Source: SKLM01 sp964390305
GTDB lineage: Bacteria > Chloroflexota > Anaerolineae > B4-G1
Direction: 5' to 3'
Length of the DNA stretch: 64,000 nucleotides
Assembly: GCA_964390305.1 (NCBI GenBank)
Contig: CAYMHT010000002.1
Span: forward strand, 1 to 64,000
In this document: one piece after another, positions 35,371 through 43,623 of the stretch
Numbering within the stretch: the first letter of the stretch is position 1
How the letters are laid out: each line of letters starts with the position of its first letter
Translations under genes and position numbers: made by a program
The notes under the pieces: model-generated
Told to the model about the DNA's origin: nothing
The model's database searches: none
Seen by the model: the letters and a program-made list of their open reading frames with translations, nothing else

Positions 35371-36507
35371 CTAGTCCACAGCGGCAACGGCCTCTCGCGC
35401 CGCCGCCACGAGTGTCTCGGCAGTTACCAGATTGTACCCCGACCCCTCAAGCATCTCGCGGCCCTGCTCGTCGTTCGTACCCACCAATCGAGCCACCAGC
35501 GGCACAGTCGGCTGGACTTCCTCAAAGGCCTCCAAAATCCCCGCGGCGACTTCGTCACACCGGGTGATACCGCCGAAGATGTTGAACAGCACAGCCTCCA
35601 CACGCTCGTCCTCCAGGATGAGTCGAAGAGCCGTTGCGACTGTGTTGGCCTGCGCGCCTCCGCCGATGTCCAGGAAATTGGCCGGCGATCCCCCGAAATG
35701 CTTGATGATGTCCATTGTCGCCATGGCCAGCCCCGCCCCGTTGACCATGCAGCCGATGGTCCCGTCGAGCTTCACGTAGCTCAATCCTGCTTCCCGCGCT
35801 TCCCGCTCAGCCTGGGCCTCGGCGTCGATGTCGCGCATTTCCACCAGGTCTGGATGGCGGAACAGGGCGTTGTCGTCAAGAACCATCTTCCCATCTACCC
35901 CCAGCAATTCACCGTCGTCCGTGACGACCAGCGGGTTGATCTCGGCAAGCGAGGCATCATACGCCGTGAAGGCGTCATAGAGCCCCTGCGCAGTGCGCCC
36001 GAAGGGTCGATGCTGCTCTTTCGATAGCGCGATGCCCTTGGCCAGCTGCAGCGTCTGGTATCCGCGGAGACCCAAGAAAGGGTCAATGGTCACCTTCTTT
36101 ATCGCTTGCGGATTGGTGCGTGCGACCTCTTCGATCTCCACTCCGCCCTCAGCGGACGCCATCATCGTTGCTCGACGGGCAGCGCGATCCACGACGATGC
36201 CGAGGTAGATCTCTCTTGTGATGTCGACCGCCTCGTCGATGAGAACCTTGCGCACAGGGAGTCCTTTGATCTCCATGCCAAGGATCTCCTTCGCGGATCT
36301 CTCGGTCTCGTCGGGAGTATGACTCAGTTTGATGCCTCCCGCCTTTCCGCGGCCGCCAACCAACACCTGCGCCTTCACGACGACCGGCCCCCCAAGCTCC
36401 TCGGCTGCCCGGCGCGCTTCGCTCGCTCTGGTCGCTACCTGACCGGAGGGGATAGGTACACCGTGCTTGGCGAACAGTCTCTTCGACTGATACTCGTGTA
36501 GTTTCAC
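35371..36507 (-). CDS. sucC: Succinyl-CoA ligase, beta subunit
   Basis: The 378-residue protein starts MKLHEYQSKRLFAKHGVPIP and has the ATP-grasp fold (VVKAQVLVGGRGKAGGIKL). The C-terminal ligase domain has NIFGGITRCDEVAAGI. It binds nucleotide and succinate and pairs with SucD. The start is GTG at 36507 with AGGAGGT 6 nt upstream. The 182-nt leader to hflX holds two mutually exclusive small hairpins. Confidence 0.96.
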   Translation of the reverse strand: MKLHEYQSKRLFAKHGVPIPSGQVATRASEARRAAEELGGPVVVKAQVLVGGRGKAGGIKLSHTPDETERSAKEILGMEIKGLPVRKVLIDEAVDITREIYLGIVVDRAARRATMMASAEGGVEIEEVARTNPQAIKKVTIDPFLGLRGYQTLQLAKGIALSKEQHRPFGRTAQGLYDAFTAYDASLAEINPLVVTDDGELLGVDGKMVLDDNALFRHPDLVEMRDIDAEAQAEREAREAGLSYVKLDGTIGCMVNGAGLAMATMDIIKHFGGSPANFLDIGGGAQANTVATALRLILEDERVEAVLFNIFGGITRCDEVAAGILEAFEEVQPTVPLVARLVGTNDEQGREMLEGSGYNLVTAETLVAAAREAVAAVD

Positions 36508-36550
36508 GTGCTGACCTCCTGCTGGCTGTAGGATCTGTTGTTCTGTGTCT

Positions 36551-36588
36551 GGCCCAAAGCGGTTAGTGGGCCAGAGTGAGTCTCTGGC
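36551..36588 (-). promoter_or_regulatory. Overlapping alternative hairpins in the sucC leader
   Basis: On the minus strand a 7-bp hairpin (GCCAGAG-ACTCA-CTCTGGC, 36588-36570) shares 3 nt with a following 6-bp hairpin (GGCCCA...TGGGCC, 36572-36551). They cannot form together. They lie about 45 nt upstream of the sucC start. This could be an attenuator-like switch or chance. Confidence 0.3.
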
Positions 36589-36689
36589 TACCGTATGACG
36601 ATGCTCATCGTGGGCTCCCCTGACGCCTACAGGACACCCGCCAGCAAGATGCCCGAGAAGCCCCGAATGACCTTCAGGTGCAGCAGTCG

Positions 36690-38015
36690 TCAGCTGCGCT
36701 CGACTGCTCTCTTCGTCCCTCGAAAGCGTCCGACAAGCCTTCGAGGGATCAGGCCTGCGATATGGGTGCCGTTGTGGGTGTGCTGTTCCTGCTGAATGAG
36801 CCCCCGCCGATGGAACAGGTCCACCAGCTCCCCCTGATCGTAAGGGATAAGCACGTCGACTTGAGCCATCTGGCTTTGCAGGATCTCCTGAACTCGCATC
36901 AGCAATCTCGGCAGGCCATGACCTGTGACGGCGGAGATTGCGACGGCGTCCGAGAACCCATCCGCGGCCGGTGTGGCCTCAGGCGAGGACAGGAGGTCGA
37001 TCTTGTTCAGGGCGTTTACCGTCGGCTTGTGAGCGGCGTTGAGCGTCTCGAGGGTGTGTTGCACACTCTTTGTCTGCCTGACCAACTGCGGATGGGTGAC
37101 GTCCATCACGTGCACGAGCACGTCGGCCTCGGTGACCTCTTCCAACGTCGCGTGAAACGCGGCCACCAGTTGCGTCGGTAGCTTCTGAATGAAGCCTACG
37201 GTGTCTGTGAAGAGCGCATTCCCTCCACCAGGGAGCTCAACCCGGCGTGTCGTCGGGTCGAGCGTTGCGAAGAGTTGATCCACCACCAGCACATCAGCGT
37301 CGGCCAGTGTATTCAGTAATGTCGACTTCCCTGCGTTTGTATAACCCACCAGAGCGACGGTCGGCATGCCGGCTCTGCGGCGGCGCGCCCGATGGCGCTC
37401 GCGGTGAGCTCGCACCTTCTCGAGTTGCTCCTTCAGGTATGTAATACGTCTGCGGATCATCCGCCGGTCAGTCTCTAGCTGCGACTCACCGGGGCCGCGA
37501 ACACCGACGCTCCCCCTGGCACCGGCGGCCCGCCCGCCAGCCTGACGTGCGAGGTGTGTCCACGCCCGTGTCAGACGCGGTAGCCTGTACTCATATTGGG
37601 CTAGCTCGACTTGAAGGGCTCCTTCTCGCGTGTGCGCATGCTGGGCGAAGATGTCCAAGATCAGAGCCGTTCGGTCAAGCAGCCTGACGTCGTCTGGAAA
37701 GATCTCCTCCAGCTCGCGCTGGTGGCGTGGAGAAAGCTCATCGTCGAAAAGGATGACGTCAGCAGCCATCTCCTCTACCTTGGCGTGCATCTGCTTGGCT
37801 TTTCCAGGGCCGATGAACGTAGCTGGGTGCGGGTGCACCAGCTGTTGGATCTCGTAGCCCACGACCGTCATCCCAGCCGTGTGGGCCAAACGCTCCAACT
37901 CGGCCAGCGACTCCCTTACCGGCCAGCTGTCATCTCCTCCAAAGGAAGCGGGGCCTTTTGGCTCCACGCCCACCAGGAAGGCGCGCTCCTTGGTAGCTCC
38001 AGTCGCTTCTGTCAT
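36690..38015 (-). CDS. hflX: GTPase HflX
   Basis: The 441-residue protein has the HflX N-terminal domain (LERLAHTAGMTVVGYEIQQL, ILFDDELSPRHQRELE), a glycine-rich linker (GGRAAGARGSVGVRGPGESQ) and a GTPase domain. Its G motifs are GYTNAGKST, DTVGFIQKLP and NKIDLL. HflX splits stalled ribosomes and aids recovery from stress. I chose ATG 38015, where the family's conserved start falls. In-frame codons run upstream to 38228 but show no similarity and lie above the promoter. Confidence 0.93.
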   Translation of the reverse strand: MTEATGATKERAFLVGVEPKGPASFGGDDSWPVRESLAELERLAHTAGMTVVGYEIQQLVHPHPATFIGPGKAKQMHAKVEEMAADVILFDDELSPRHQRELEEIFPDDVRLLDRTALILDIFAQHAHTREGALQVELAQYEYRLPRLTRAWTHLARQAGGRAAGARGSVGVRGPGESQLETDRRMIRRRITYLKEQLEKVRAHRERHRARRRRAGMPTVALVGYTNAGKSTLLNTLADADVLVVDQLFATLDPTTRRVELPGGGNALFTDTVGFIQKLPTQLVAAFHATLEEVTEADVLVHVMDVTHPQLVRQTKSVQHTLETLNAAHKPTVNALNKIDLLSSPEATPAADGFSDAVAISAVTGHGLPRLLMRVQEILQSQMAQVDVLIPYDQGELVDLFHRRGLIQQEQHTHNGTHIAGLIPRRLVGRFRGTKRAVERS

Positions 38016-38064
38016 ACTCGGTATATATGTCCTCCACATTCTAGCAACGGACTTACGTGAGCGA

Positions 38065-38093
38065 ATTATAAAGGATTTGGGCTCCAGCAACAA
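38065..38093 (-). promoter_or_regulatory. Promoter of hflX
   Basis: On the minus strand TTGTTG (38088-38093) and a perfect TATAAT (38065-38070) are separated by 17 nt. Transcription would start near 38058. Confidence 0.6.
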
Positions 38094-38264
38094 ATCATCT
38101 CTCGTGTGCGGAACCGACTTCCACGGCCAGAGTTGTGTCGAACCCTGCGGCCCAGACCGAATATGACTGAGACGCGCGGCTCTCGGGCCCCAGCAGGCTG
38201 TACGCGCTGTCCATGTCGCGGTCGTCAAGCGCCAGATAGAAAGGGATAACCGCTTCGGTTAGTC

Positions 38265-39032
38265 CTAGCTGGCAGGTTCAACTCTTATCCGATAGAGGTG
38301 TTGCCAGCGCTTCCCGGTCACAAAGATCCCTCGGCCTCTCCTGGCGATCCCGTTCAATACGCCGGCAGGTTCCTTTTCAACTAACGCGGACAGGTCAATC
38401 CAGCCCAGCACCTCTCCCGTCTCAGCGTCGATGCGCGCGATCTGTGGGGTCTGCCACACATTCGCCCACACCTGACCGCGTATCCATTCCAGCTCGTTTA
38501 GGCGCTCCACAGGCGTCCCCTTGTCCACGACCTGGACTCGGCCTGCTTCCTGAAACGTGTCCGGGTGAAGGAATCGCAGGTAGCTGGTGCCGTCACTCAT
38601 AATCAGGCGCTCTCCATCGTGCGTGATCCCCCACCCTTCTCCGTCATAGGTGAACTGGCTCTCAATGGCAAAGCTGTCCTTGTCGTAGACGAATGCTACG
38701 CCAGCTTTCCACGTGAGTTGGATGATCTGTTGGCCCCAGACGGTGCACCCTTCGCCAAAATACCGGGCTGGTAGCTGTCGGAGCTGTAGTACCTCTCCCG
38801 TTTCCAGATCTACCCGACGGAGCGTTGATTCCCCGTACAGGCCGGTCGACTCGTAGAGTTCGCGGCCGTCGAACACCAGCCCCTGGGTGAAGGCGTCGGT
38901 CGCGTGCGGGTATGCGCGCACTACCTCGCCCCTGGCCTCGTAGGGGAGTCCTGGTGCGCAGGCAGCGATGAGCAGAGCCAGCACTGCGCCCACCGTGGCT
39001 GCGACGCGTTGACCCTTGATTGTGCTCTCCAT
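38265..39032 (-). CDS. Glutaminyl-peptide cyclotransferase-like lipoprotein
   Basis: The 255-residue protein starts MESTIKGQRVAATVG and has a lipoprotein signal with lipobox LLIAAC (lipidated Cys near residue 25). It then shows the plant-type glutamine cyclotransferase five-bladed propeller: ATDAFTQGLVFDG, LYESTGLYGES, FGEGCTVWG, YDGEGWGITHDG and NELEWI. The family turns N-terminal Gln into pyroglutamate. The longer frame back to 39116 is excluded because its first codons lie above the likely promoter. Confidence 0.9.
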   Translation of the reverse strand: MESTIKGQRVAATVGAVLALLIAACAPGLPYEARGEVVRAYPHATDAFTQGLVFDGRELYESTGLYGESTLRRVDLETGEVLQLRQLPARYFGEGCTVWGQQIIQLTWKAGVAFVYDKDSFAIESQFTYDGEGWGITHDGERLIMSDGTSYLRFLHPDTFQEAGRVQVVDKGTPVERLNELEWIRGQVWANVWQTPQIARIDAETGEVLGWIDLSALVEKEPAGVLNGIARRGRGIFVTGKRWQHLYRIRVEPAS

Positions 39033-39069
39033 TGCCTGCGGCGATGTTCGTCGCCGGAGGAGTATGGGA

Positions 39070-39309
39070 TCAGCGTAGGGTTTTTCCACTATATGAAATC
39101 CCGCGCACGAGCCCAAACACAGCTACAGAGAAGTTGCCAAGTTCTATGGGTGGCACGATCAGACTCAATGCCGCGGTCGCCAGCATGACGGCGGCCACGA
39201 ACCCCAAGACTGCGTCGAGAGCGCATTCTCACACCTCCGTGATGCAGAGCACCCGAATGCTCCCTAGCCCGGTCGCCACGCTCGCCACCAAGGCTGCTTC
39301 AACTCCCAT
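39070..39309 (-). pseudogene. Truncated ZIP-family metal transporter remnant with internal stop
   Basis: Read on the minus strand from an ATG at 39309, the sequence encodes MGVEAALVASVATGLGSI..., then a TGA, then ALDAVLGFVAAVMLATAALS and LIVPPIEL, ending at a TGA at 39070. The two parts are in one frame. They match the first two membrane helices of ZIP-family transporters (LASLATGLGALPV and LLDALLGFAAGVMLAA). The TGA sits where an Arg (CGA) is expected. The remaining helices are missing. This is a decayed gene of which only the first 80 codons survive. Confidence 0.65.
39088..39116 (-). promoter_or_regulatory. Putative promoter of the glutaminyl cyclase gene
   Basis: On the minus strand TTGGGC (39111-39116) and TATAGT (39088-39093) are separated by 17 nt. 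It lies inside the ZIP remnant. Transcription would start near 39081, about 50 nt before the ATG at 39032. Confidence 0.45.
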
Positions 39310-39554
39310 CAGGCTTCAATGATCGCCCAGAAGCTAGACGAGAAATTGTTGCATACTGCAAGTATGTCAGTGTATGCCGAATCTGTCAAATGCCTGTTGA
39401 GCTAGCCGGGCTCTGAGGGTACTGGGGTTTACCTTGTTTCGCATAGGCAAGGCATGGGGTATAAGGAGGGGGGGGTGAAAGGGAGGGGTGTTGGGAAATG
39501 ACTACACGAAGCGCGCCGGCATCAAAGATGCACCACTCACCGTGGCGATATGAC
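39310..39554. other. Intergenic region with a G-quadruplex-type motif
   Basis: No coding frame is convincing here. Four G runs of at least three at 39468-39475, 39481-39483, 39485-39488 and 39493-39495 (loops of 5, 1 and 4 nt) fit the G3N1-7 quadruplex rule on the plus strand. They lie about 60 nt upstream of the archease promoter. A short CCTTG/CAAGG inverted repeat is nearby (about 39432-39452). Confidence 0.4.
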
Positions 39555-39583
39555 TTGCTTGTGCTCGGACTTTGTGTTAGGAT
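39555..39583 (+). promoter_or_regulatory. Putative promoter of archease-rtcB
   Basis: TTGCTT (39555-39560) and TAGGAT (39578-39583) are separated by 17 nt. The ATG at 39593 is only 9 nt past the -10, so the message would begin at or just before the start codon. Confidence 0.5.
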
Positions 39584-39592
39584 GAGTTTCAG

Positions 39593-40012
39593 ATGGACAA
39601 CACCGTGGAGGCGCAATTTGAGGAACTAGATCACACCGCCGATATCGCCATCCGTGTGTGGGGGGAGGATCTGCCCGAGCTCTTTGTCGCCGCAGCGTAT
39701 GGAATGGCAGCGCAACTGGCCGACGTCGACGAGATCCGGCTTGAGGCCGACACGGAGGTGGAGGTCGCCGCCGACGATGTGGACAGGCTCTTGGTGGAGT
39801 GGCTCAGTGAGCTGCTTTACCTGGGCAAGCGGCTAGATGTCGTGTTCACAGAGTTCGACGTGCTCGAGTTCAGTGTTAACGGATTGCGGGCCCTTGCTCG
39901 CGGGGGTCGTGTGCAGGAGTATCAAACACACATCAAGGCAGTAACTTTCAGCGAGCTGGACATCAGGGAGACGGACAAAGGGTACGAGACCGTCATCGTG
40001 TTTGACGTATGA
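39593..40012 (+). CDS. Archease, RtcB activator
   Basis: The 139-residue protein shows the archease fold: FEELDHTADIAIRVWG, LFVAAAYGMAAQL, LLVEWLSELLYL, EYQTHIKAVTFSELDI and the C-terminal ETVIVFDV. Archease speeds up guanylylation and turnover of the RNA ligase RtcB. The acidic residues D14 (in LDHTAD) and D138 near the end fit the metal site of the family. No ribosome binding site is seen, in keeping with a leaderless start. The partner rtcB begins 31 nt downstream. Confidence 0.93.
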   Translation: MDNTVEAQFEELDHTADIAIRVWGEDLPELFVAAAYGMAAQLADVDEIRLEADTEVEVAADDVDRLLVEWLSELLYLGKRLDVVFTEFDVLEFSVNGLRALARGGRVQEYQTHIKAVTFSELDIRETDKGYETVIVFDV

Positions 40013-40043
40013 GAACCACTCGTTGCTGGGGAGGGGCATGAAC

Positions 40044-41495
40044 ATGGTTGATACGAAAGATTTCCGACGCTTAGACAAATTCATCTGGGAGTTGCCAAAG
40101 GAGTACAGGGATGACATGAGGGTTCCCGTGAGGCTGTTCGCCGACTCCCAGCTTTTTGAGGCGGCCTTCGGGGACCGATCGATAGAACAGCTGATCAACA
40201 CGTCCACACTGCCGGGCATCGTCAACTACGCCATGGCCCTGCCGGACGTCCACCAGGGCTACGGCTTTCCCATCGGCGGCGTGGCCGGGATCGACGCCGC
40301 GACGGGAGTCATATCGCCCGGCGGTGTCGGGTACGACATAAACTGCGGCGTGCGGCTCCTGGCCTCACCCTTGGACGCGGAAGAGATCCTCCCTTACGGC
40401 GAGGATCTGATGACCGCCCTCAATCAGTCCTGTCCCAGCGGCTTGGGGGGAGACGGACGTGTGCGGGTGAGCAAGGCTGAACTCGACAACTTGGTGACCG
40501 ATGGCGCGTCCTGGGCGCTGCAACAAGGCCTGGCCCGCAAGGACGATGTCCAGCACACGGAGGAACAAGGGAAGCTGCCCGGAACTGACCCCAGCCAGGT
40601 CAGCCAACGTGCCAAGGAGCGCGGCCTCAGCCAGGTGGGGTCACTGGGCTCGGGAAACCACTTCCTCGAGCTCGACGTCGTCCGGACTCTGTACGACTCA
40701 GACGTGGCAGAGACCTTCGGTCTGCGCGAGGGTCAGCTCGTCGTCCAGATCCATTGTGGTTCCCGAGGCTTTGGTCATCAAGTATGTGACGACTACGTCA
40801 AGAGCCTCCAGTCCGCAGTCAAGAAATACGACATCTATCTGCCGAGTCGACAGCTCGTGTGCGCGCCCATCGACTCCCGAGAAGGTCGGGCGTATTACGG
40901 CGCCATGGCCTGTGCCGTCAACTACGCGTTTGTCAATCGGCAGGTCCTTGCAATGGGAGCCCGAGAGGCCTTTGAGCGCGTCCTTGCCGGAAAAGTGAGC
41001 GATTTCGACCTCCACCAGATCTACGACGTGGCCCACAATATCGCCAAGTTCGAGGAACACGTCGTAAACGGCAGCCCGAAGAAGCTGTGCATTCATCGCA
41101 AGGGTGCCACACGCTGTTTCCCCCCAGGTCATGAGGGCGTTCCCGCTGCTTACCGCGACGTCGGCCAACCGGTTCTCGTGCCTGGCTCCATGGGAACCGC
41201 GTCCTACGTGCTCGTCGGTCAGCAGGAAGCCATGGACCTCACCTTTGGTTCCACCTGCCATGGCGCCGGCCGCACCATGAGCCGCACCCAGGCCCGCAAG
41301 GAGGTCTGGGGCCACGACCTCCGGGAGGAATTGGAGGCTGGCGGCATCACGGTCCGCGCAGGCAGCATGAAAGGCCTCGCGGAAGAGGCCCCCCTCGCTT
41401 ACAAGGACGTCAGCCGCGTGGTCGACACCGTCCACGGGCTGGGCATCGCTCGCAAGGTCGCCCGGCTGGAGCCCATCGGGGTGATCAAGGGCTGA
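40044..41495 (+). CDS. rtcB: RNA-splicing ligase RtcB
   Basis: The 483-residue protein has all RtcB landmarks: ALPDVHQGYGFPIGG, PGGVGYDINCGVRLL (metal-binding Cys), GSLGSGNHFLELD, IHCGSRGFGHQVC, and the guanylylated His in CHGAGRTMSRTQA. It joins 2',3'-cyclic phosphate or 3'-phosphate RNA ends to 5'-OH ends with GTP and Mn. I chose ATG 40044, which sits 7 nt after GGGGAGGGG; ATG 40038 is too close to it. Together with archease it forms an RNA repair pair. No rtcA or RNA-damaging toxin is next to it. Confidence 0.96.
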   Translation: MVDTKDFRRLDKFIWELPKEYRDDMRVPVRLFADSQLFEAAFGDRSIEQLINTSTLPGIVNYAMALPDVHQGYGFPIGGVAGIDAATGVISPGGVGYDINCGVRLLASPLDAEEILPYGEDLMTALNQSCPSGLGGDGRVRVSKAELDNLVTDGASWALQQGLARKDDVQHTEEQGKLPGTDPSQVSQRAKERGLSQVGSLGSGNHFLELDVVRTLYDSDVAETFGLREGQLVVQIHCGSRGFGHQVCDDYVKSLQSAVKKYDIYLPSRQLVCAPIDSREGRAYYGAMACAVNYAFVNRQVLAMGAREAFERVLAGKVSDFDLHQIYDVAHNIAKFEEHVVNGSPKKLCIHRKGATRCFPPGHEGVPAAYRDVGQPVLVPGSMGTASYVLVGQQEAMDLTFGSTCHGAGRTMSRTQARKEVWGHDLREELEAGGITVRAGSMKGLAEEAPLAYKDVSRVVDTVHGLGIARKVARLEPIGVIKG

Positions 41496-41529
41496 CCACC
41501 CACTTCCGCTGGGGTGTAAAACACCGAAA

Positions 41530-41568
41530 CGGGGTCCTGCACTCACCTCGCCTGAATGCCTGACCCCG
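41530..41568. terminator. Possible terminator hairpin after rtcB
   Basis: A 7-bp stem CGGGGTC...GACCCCG has a long 25-nt loop and is followed by CTTTC. It lies between the convergent rtcB and NERD genes. The long loop makes it weak. Confidence 0.3.
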
Positions 41569-41615
41569 CTTTCAAACCCGTCGCCCGCTAATAAGGGGTT
41601 TGATCGCTCCTAGCG

Positions 41616-42329
41616 CTATTCCTGCCGTGCCTCCGTCACACCCAGAGCCACTACCAGTTCCCGCCTCAGGCCGTCGGGCAGCGGTTCCAGGTCACCCGGC
41701 CCTCGCAGCCAGTCCTTCACCTTCTTCCTGTAAAACACGGGAACCGGCGCCTTGTCAGCCTCGACCTGCACTTTCTCGTTGACGAAGACAATCACCCCGC
41801 GCACAGGCACCTCGTCGGCACGTTCCATCTGCTCGTCCAGGTACTGCTCCAGTCTGGTCGCCTGCTTCTGGGCCTCTTTGTGTGGCTTTCCCAGCGGCTC
41901 CTGCCCCACCAGCCGGCGGAAGAATTTCCCTCGCTGCTCATGCTTCCAGCGGCCGTCCTCCCCGTCTTCGTACCTCACCTCGCCACCCTGCGTCTTGACG
42001 ACGAAGCACGTGCACCCACCCGGCTCCACCAGCACGTGATCAGCGGGTAGGCGATACTGGATCAGGGTGTGACGATAGTCCAGACCTTTGAGCATCTCTG
42101 CCAGTGCCTGGTGATGGGCAAGGGGTCCGGCATATCGATCGGCGAAGAAGCCACCGATGACCGACAGAACGAACCCCAGCCCCATGCTCACCATCAGGGC
42201 AACCACCCAGGTCGGCCTGACAAACGAGAGAACGAGTCCGATCATCAAGATCACTAGCCCACCCAGCGTGGCGTATCGACCCACTGAACTGAGCACGCTG
42301 ATACGACGTTCGTCACGGACAATGCGCAT
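41616..42329 (-). CDS. NERD-like (nuclease-related) membrane protein
   Basis: The 237-residue protein has two membrane segments at about 22-38 and 43-63, then a soluble domain. That domain has the NERD-like stretch DHVLVEPGGCTCFVVKTQGG and later GVIVFVNEKVQVE, which resemble the NERD core strands with catalytic-like Lys (VKTQGG). NERD domains are nuclease-related and often sit on helicases or membrane proteins; DNA cleavage by this class has rarely been shown. It starts directly after the fabF stop (3 nt offset), so it is in the plsX-fabF operon. Confidence 0.65.
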   Translation of the reverse strand: MRIVRDERRISVLSSVGRYATLGGLVILMIGLVLSFVRPTWVVALMVSMGLGFVLSVIGGFFADRYAGPLAHHQALAEMLKGLDYRHTLIQYRLPADHVLVEPGGCTCFVVKTQGGEVRYEDGEDGRWKHEQRGKFFRRLVGQEPLGKPHKEAQKQATRLEQYLDEQMERADEVPVRGVIVFVNEKVQVEADKAPVPVFYRKKVKDWLRGPGDLEPLPDGLRRELVVALGVTEARQE

Positions 42330-42331
42330 CT

Positions 42332-43579
42332 CTACTCCTCAAAACCGCCCAGGACCAGACAGGCGTTCTGGCCTCCGAGCCCGAAGGAGTTGGAGAGCGC
42401 GACGCGCACGTCCGCCCTCCTGGGCCCGTCAGGCACGTAGTCCAGATCGCACTCAGGATCCGGGTTCTCCAGGTTCGCTGTGCGATGGATGACCCCGTCC
42501 TCAATCGTGCGAACACAAACCGCTGCCTCAATCGCACCTGCTCCACCCATTGGATGACCAATCATCGATTTCGTAGAGCTGATGGGAACGTCGTATGCAT
42601 ACTCCCTGAACACCCGCTTGATGGCGAGCGTCTCTATCGGATCACTGATCGGTGTCGAGCTACCATGGGCGTTGATGTAGTCAACCTCCGACGGCCCCAC
42701 GCCTGCCGCCTCCAGCGCCCACTTCATAGCCCGGCTCGCGCCCCTGCCCTCAGGGTCCGGCTGCGCCACGTGAAAAGCGTCCGATGACGACGCGTATCCC
42801 AGCACCTCCGCACGGATCCTCGCTCCCCGATCCCGCGCATGGTCAAGCTCCTCCAACACAAACACTGCTGCCCCTTCGCTTAGCACGAACCCGTCGCGGT
42901 CGGCGTCAAACGGACGGCTGGCCCGCTCCGGCTCATCGTTCCGCACCGAGAGCGCTCGCATAGCACAGAAGCCCACCACCAAGGTGAAGTGAACCATCGC
43001 ATCCACCCCGCCACAGATCATCACATCGGCGGATCCTCGGCGAATGTACTCCGCGGCCTCTCCAATGGCCTGCGTACCGGTTGCGCACGCAGCGACCACC
43101 GTGCTGATCGGCCCCATTGCCCCAGACCAGTGGCTCACGTGGTGCGACGGCATGTTCACCAACATGGAGATCGGTACGAAAGGGTTTACACGGCGCAATC
43201 CCTTCTCACGGAACGTATCAACGCCCTCGATCGCGCGCTCATAGCCGCCCACGCCACTTCCAATCAGCGTGCCCACGCGCTCCGCTCCTTCCAGCGGGAG
43301 CTCAAGCCCTGCGTCCGCCAGCGCCTGCTGTGCCGTGGCCAGCGCCACCGTCGAGCAGCGCGCCATTCTGCGAGCCTCTTTTTCGTCCACGTATTCCGTC
43401 GGATCGAAACCTTTGAGTTCCCCTGCAATCTGCACGGGCAAGTCAGATGGATCGAACTGAGCAATTCGATCAATACCCGATTCCCCGGCCAACAGATTCT
43501 GCCAGGTCTCTTCCATGCTCAGTCCCAGCGGCGTCATGGCACCCACGCCCGTCACAACAACGCGTCCTTCTCCCCTCAT
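42332..43579 (-). CDS. fabF: Beta-ketoacyl-ACP synthase II
   Basis: The 415-residue protein starts MRGEGRVVVTGVGAMTPLG and has the condensing-enzyme triad: Cys in VVAACATGTQA, His in NAHGSSTPISD and His in KSMIGHPMGGAGAIEA. It elongates acyl-ACP with malonyl-ACP in fatty acid synthesis. In-frame codons extend back to a GTG at 43627 overlapping the plsX stop, but the family start and spacing favour ATG 43579. It follows plsX by 44 nt. No acpP, fabG or fabD is in the window. Confidence 0.95.
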   Translation of the reverse strand: MRGEGRVVVTGVGAMTPLGLSMEETWQNLLAGESGIDRIAQFDPSDLPVQIAGELKGFDPTEYVDEKEARRMARCSTVALATAQQALADAGLELPLEGAERVGTLIGSGVGGYERAIEGVDTFREKGLRRVNPFVPISMLVNMPSHHVSHWSGAMGPISTVVAACATGTQAIGEAAEYIRRGSADVMICGGVDAMVHFTLVVGFCAMRALSVRNDEPERASRPFDADRDGFVLSEGAAVFVLEELDHARDRGARIRAEVLGYASSSDAFHVAQPDPEGRGASRAMKWALEAAGVGPSEVDYINAHGSSTPISDPIETLAIKRVFREYAYDVPISSTKSMIGHPMGGAGAIEAAVCVRTIEDGVIHRTANLENPDPECDLDYVPDGPRRADVRVALSNSFGLGGQNACLVLGGFEE

Positions 43580-43623
43580 GGCCCGCCTTCCTTCACCCTC
43601 CGCCGTCCCGCCCTCCGGGTCCT

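Noticed and set aside
36690..38228. Longer hflX start at 38228
   Set aside because: The first 71 residues show no HflX similarity and lie above the TTGTTG/TATAAT promoter; ATG 38015 is the family start.
39070..39309. Internal TGA of the ZIP remnant as a selenocysteine codon
   Set aside because: ZIP proteins have Arg at this place, the gene is also truncated, and no SECIS-like hairpin follows. A nonsense mutation explains it.
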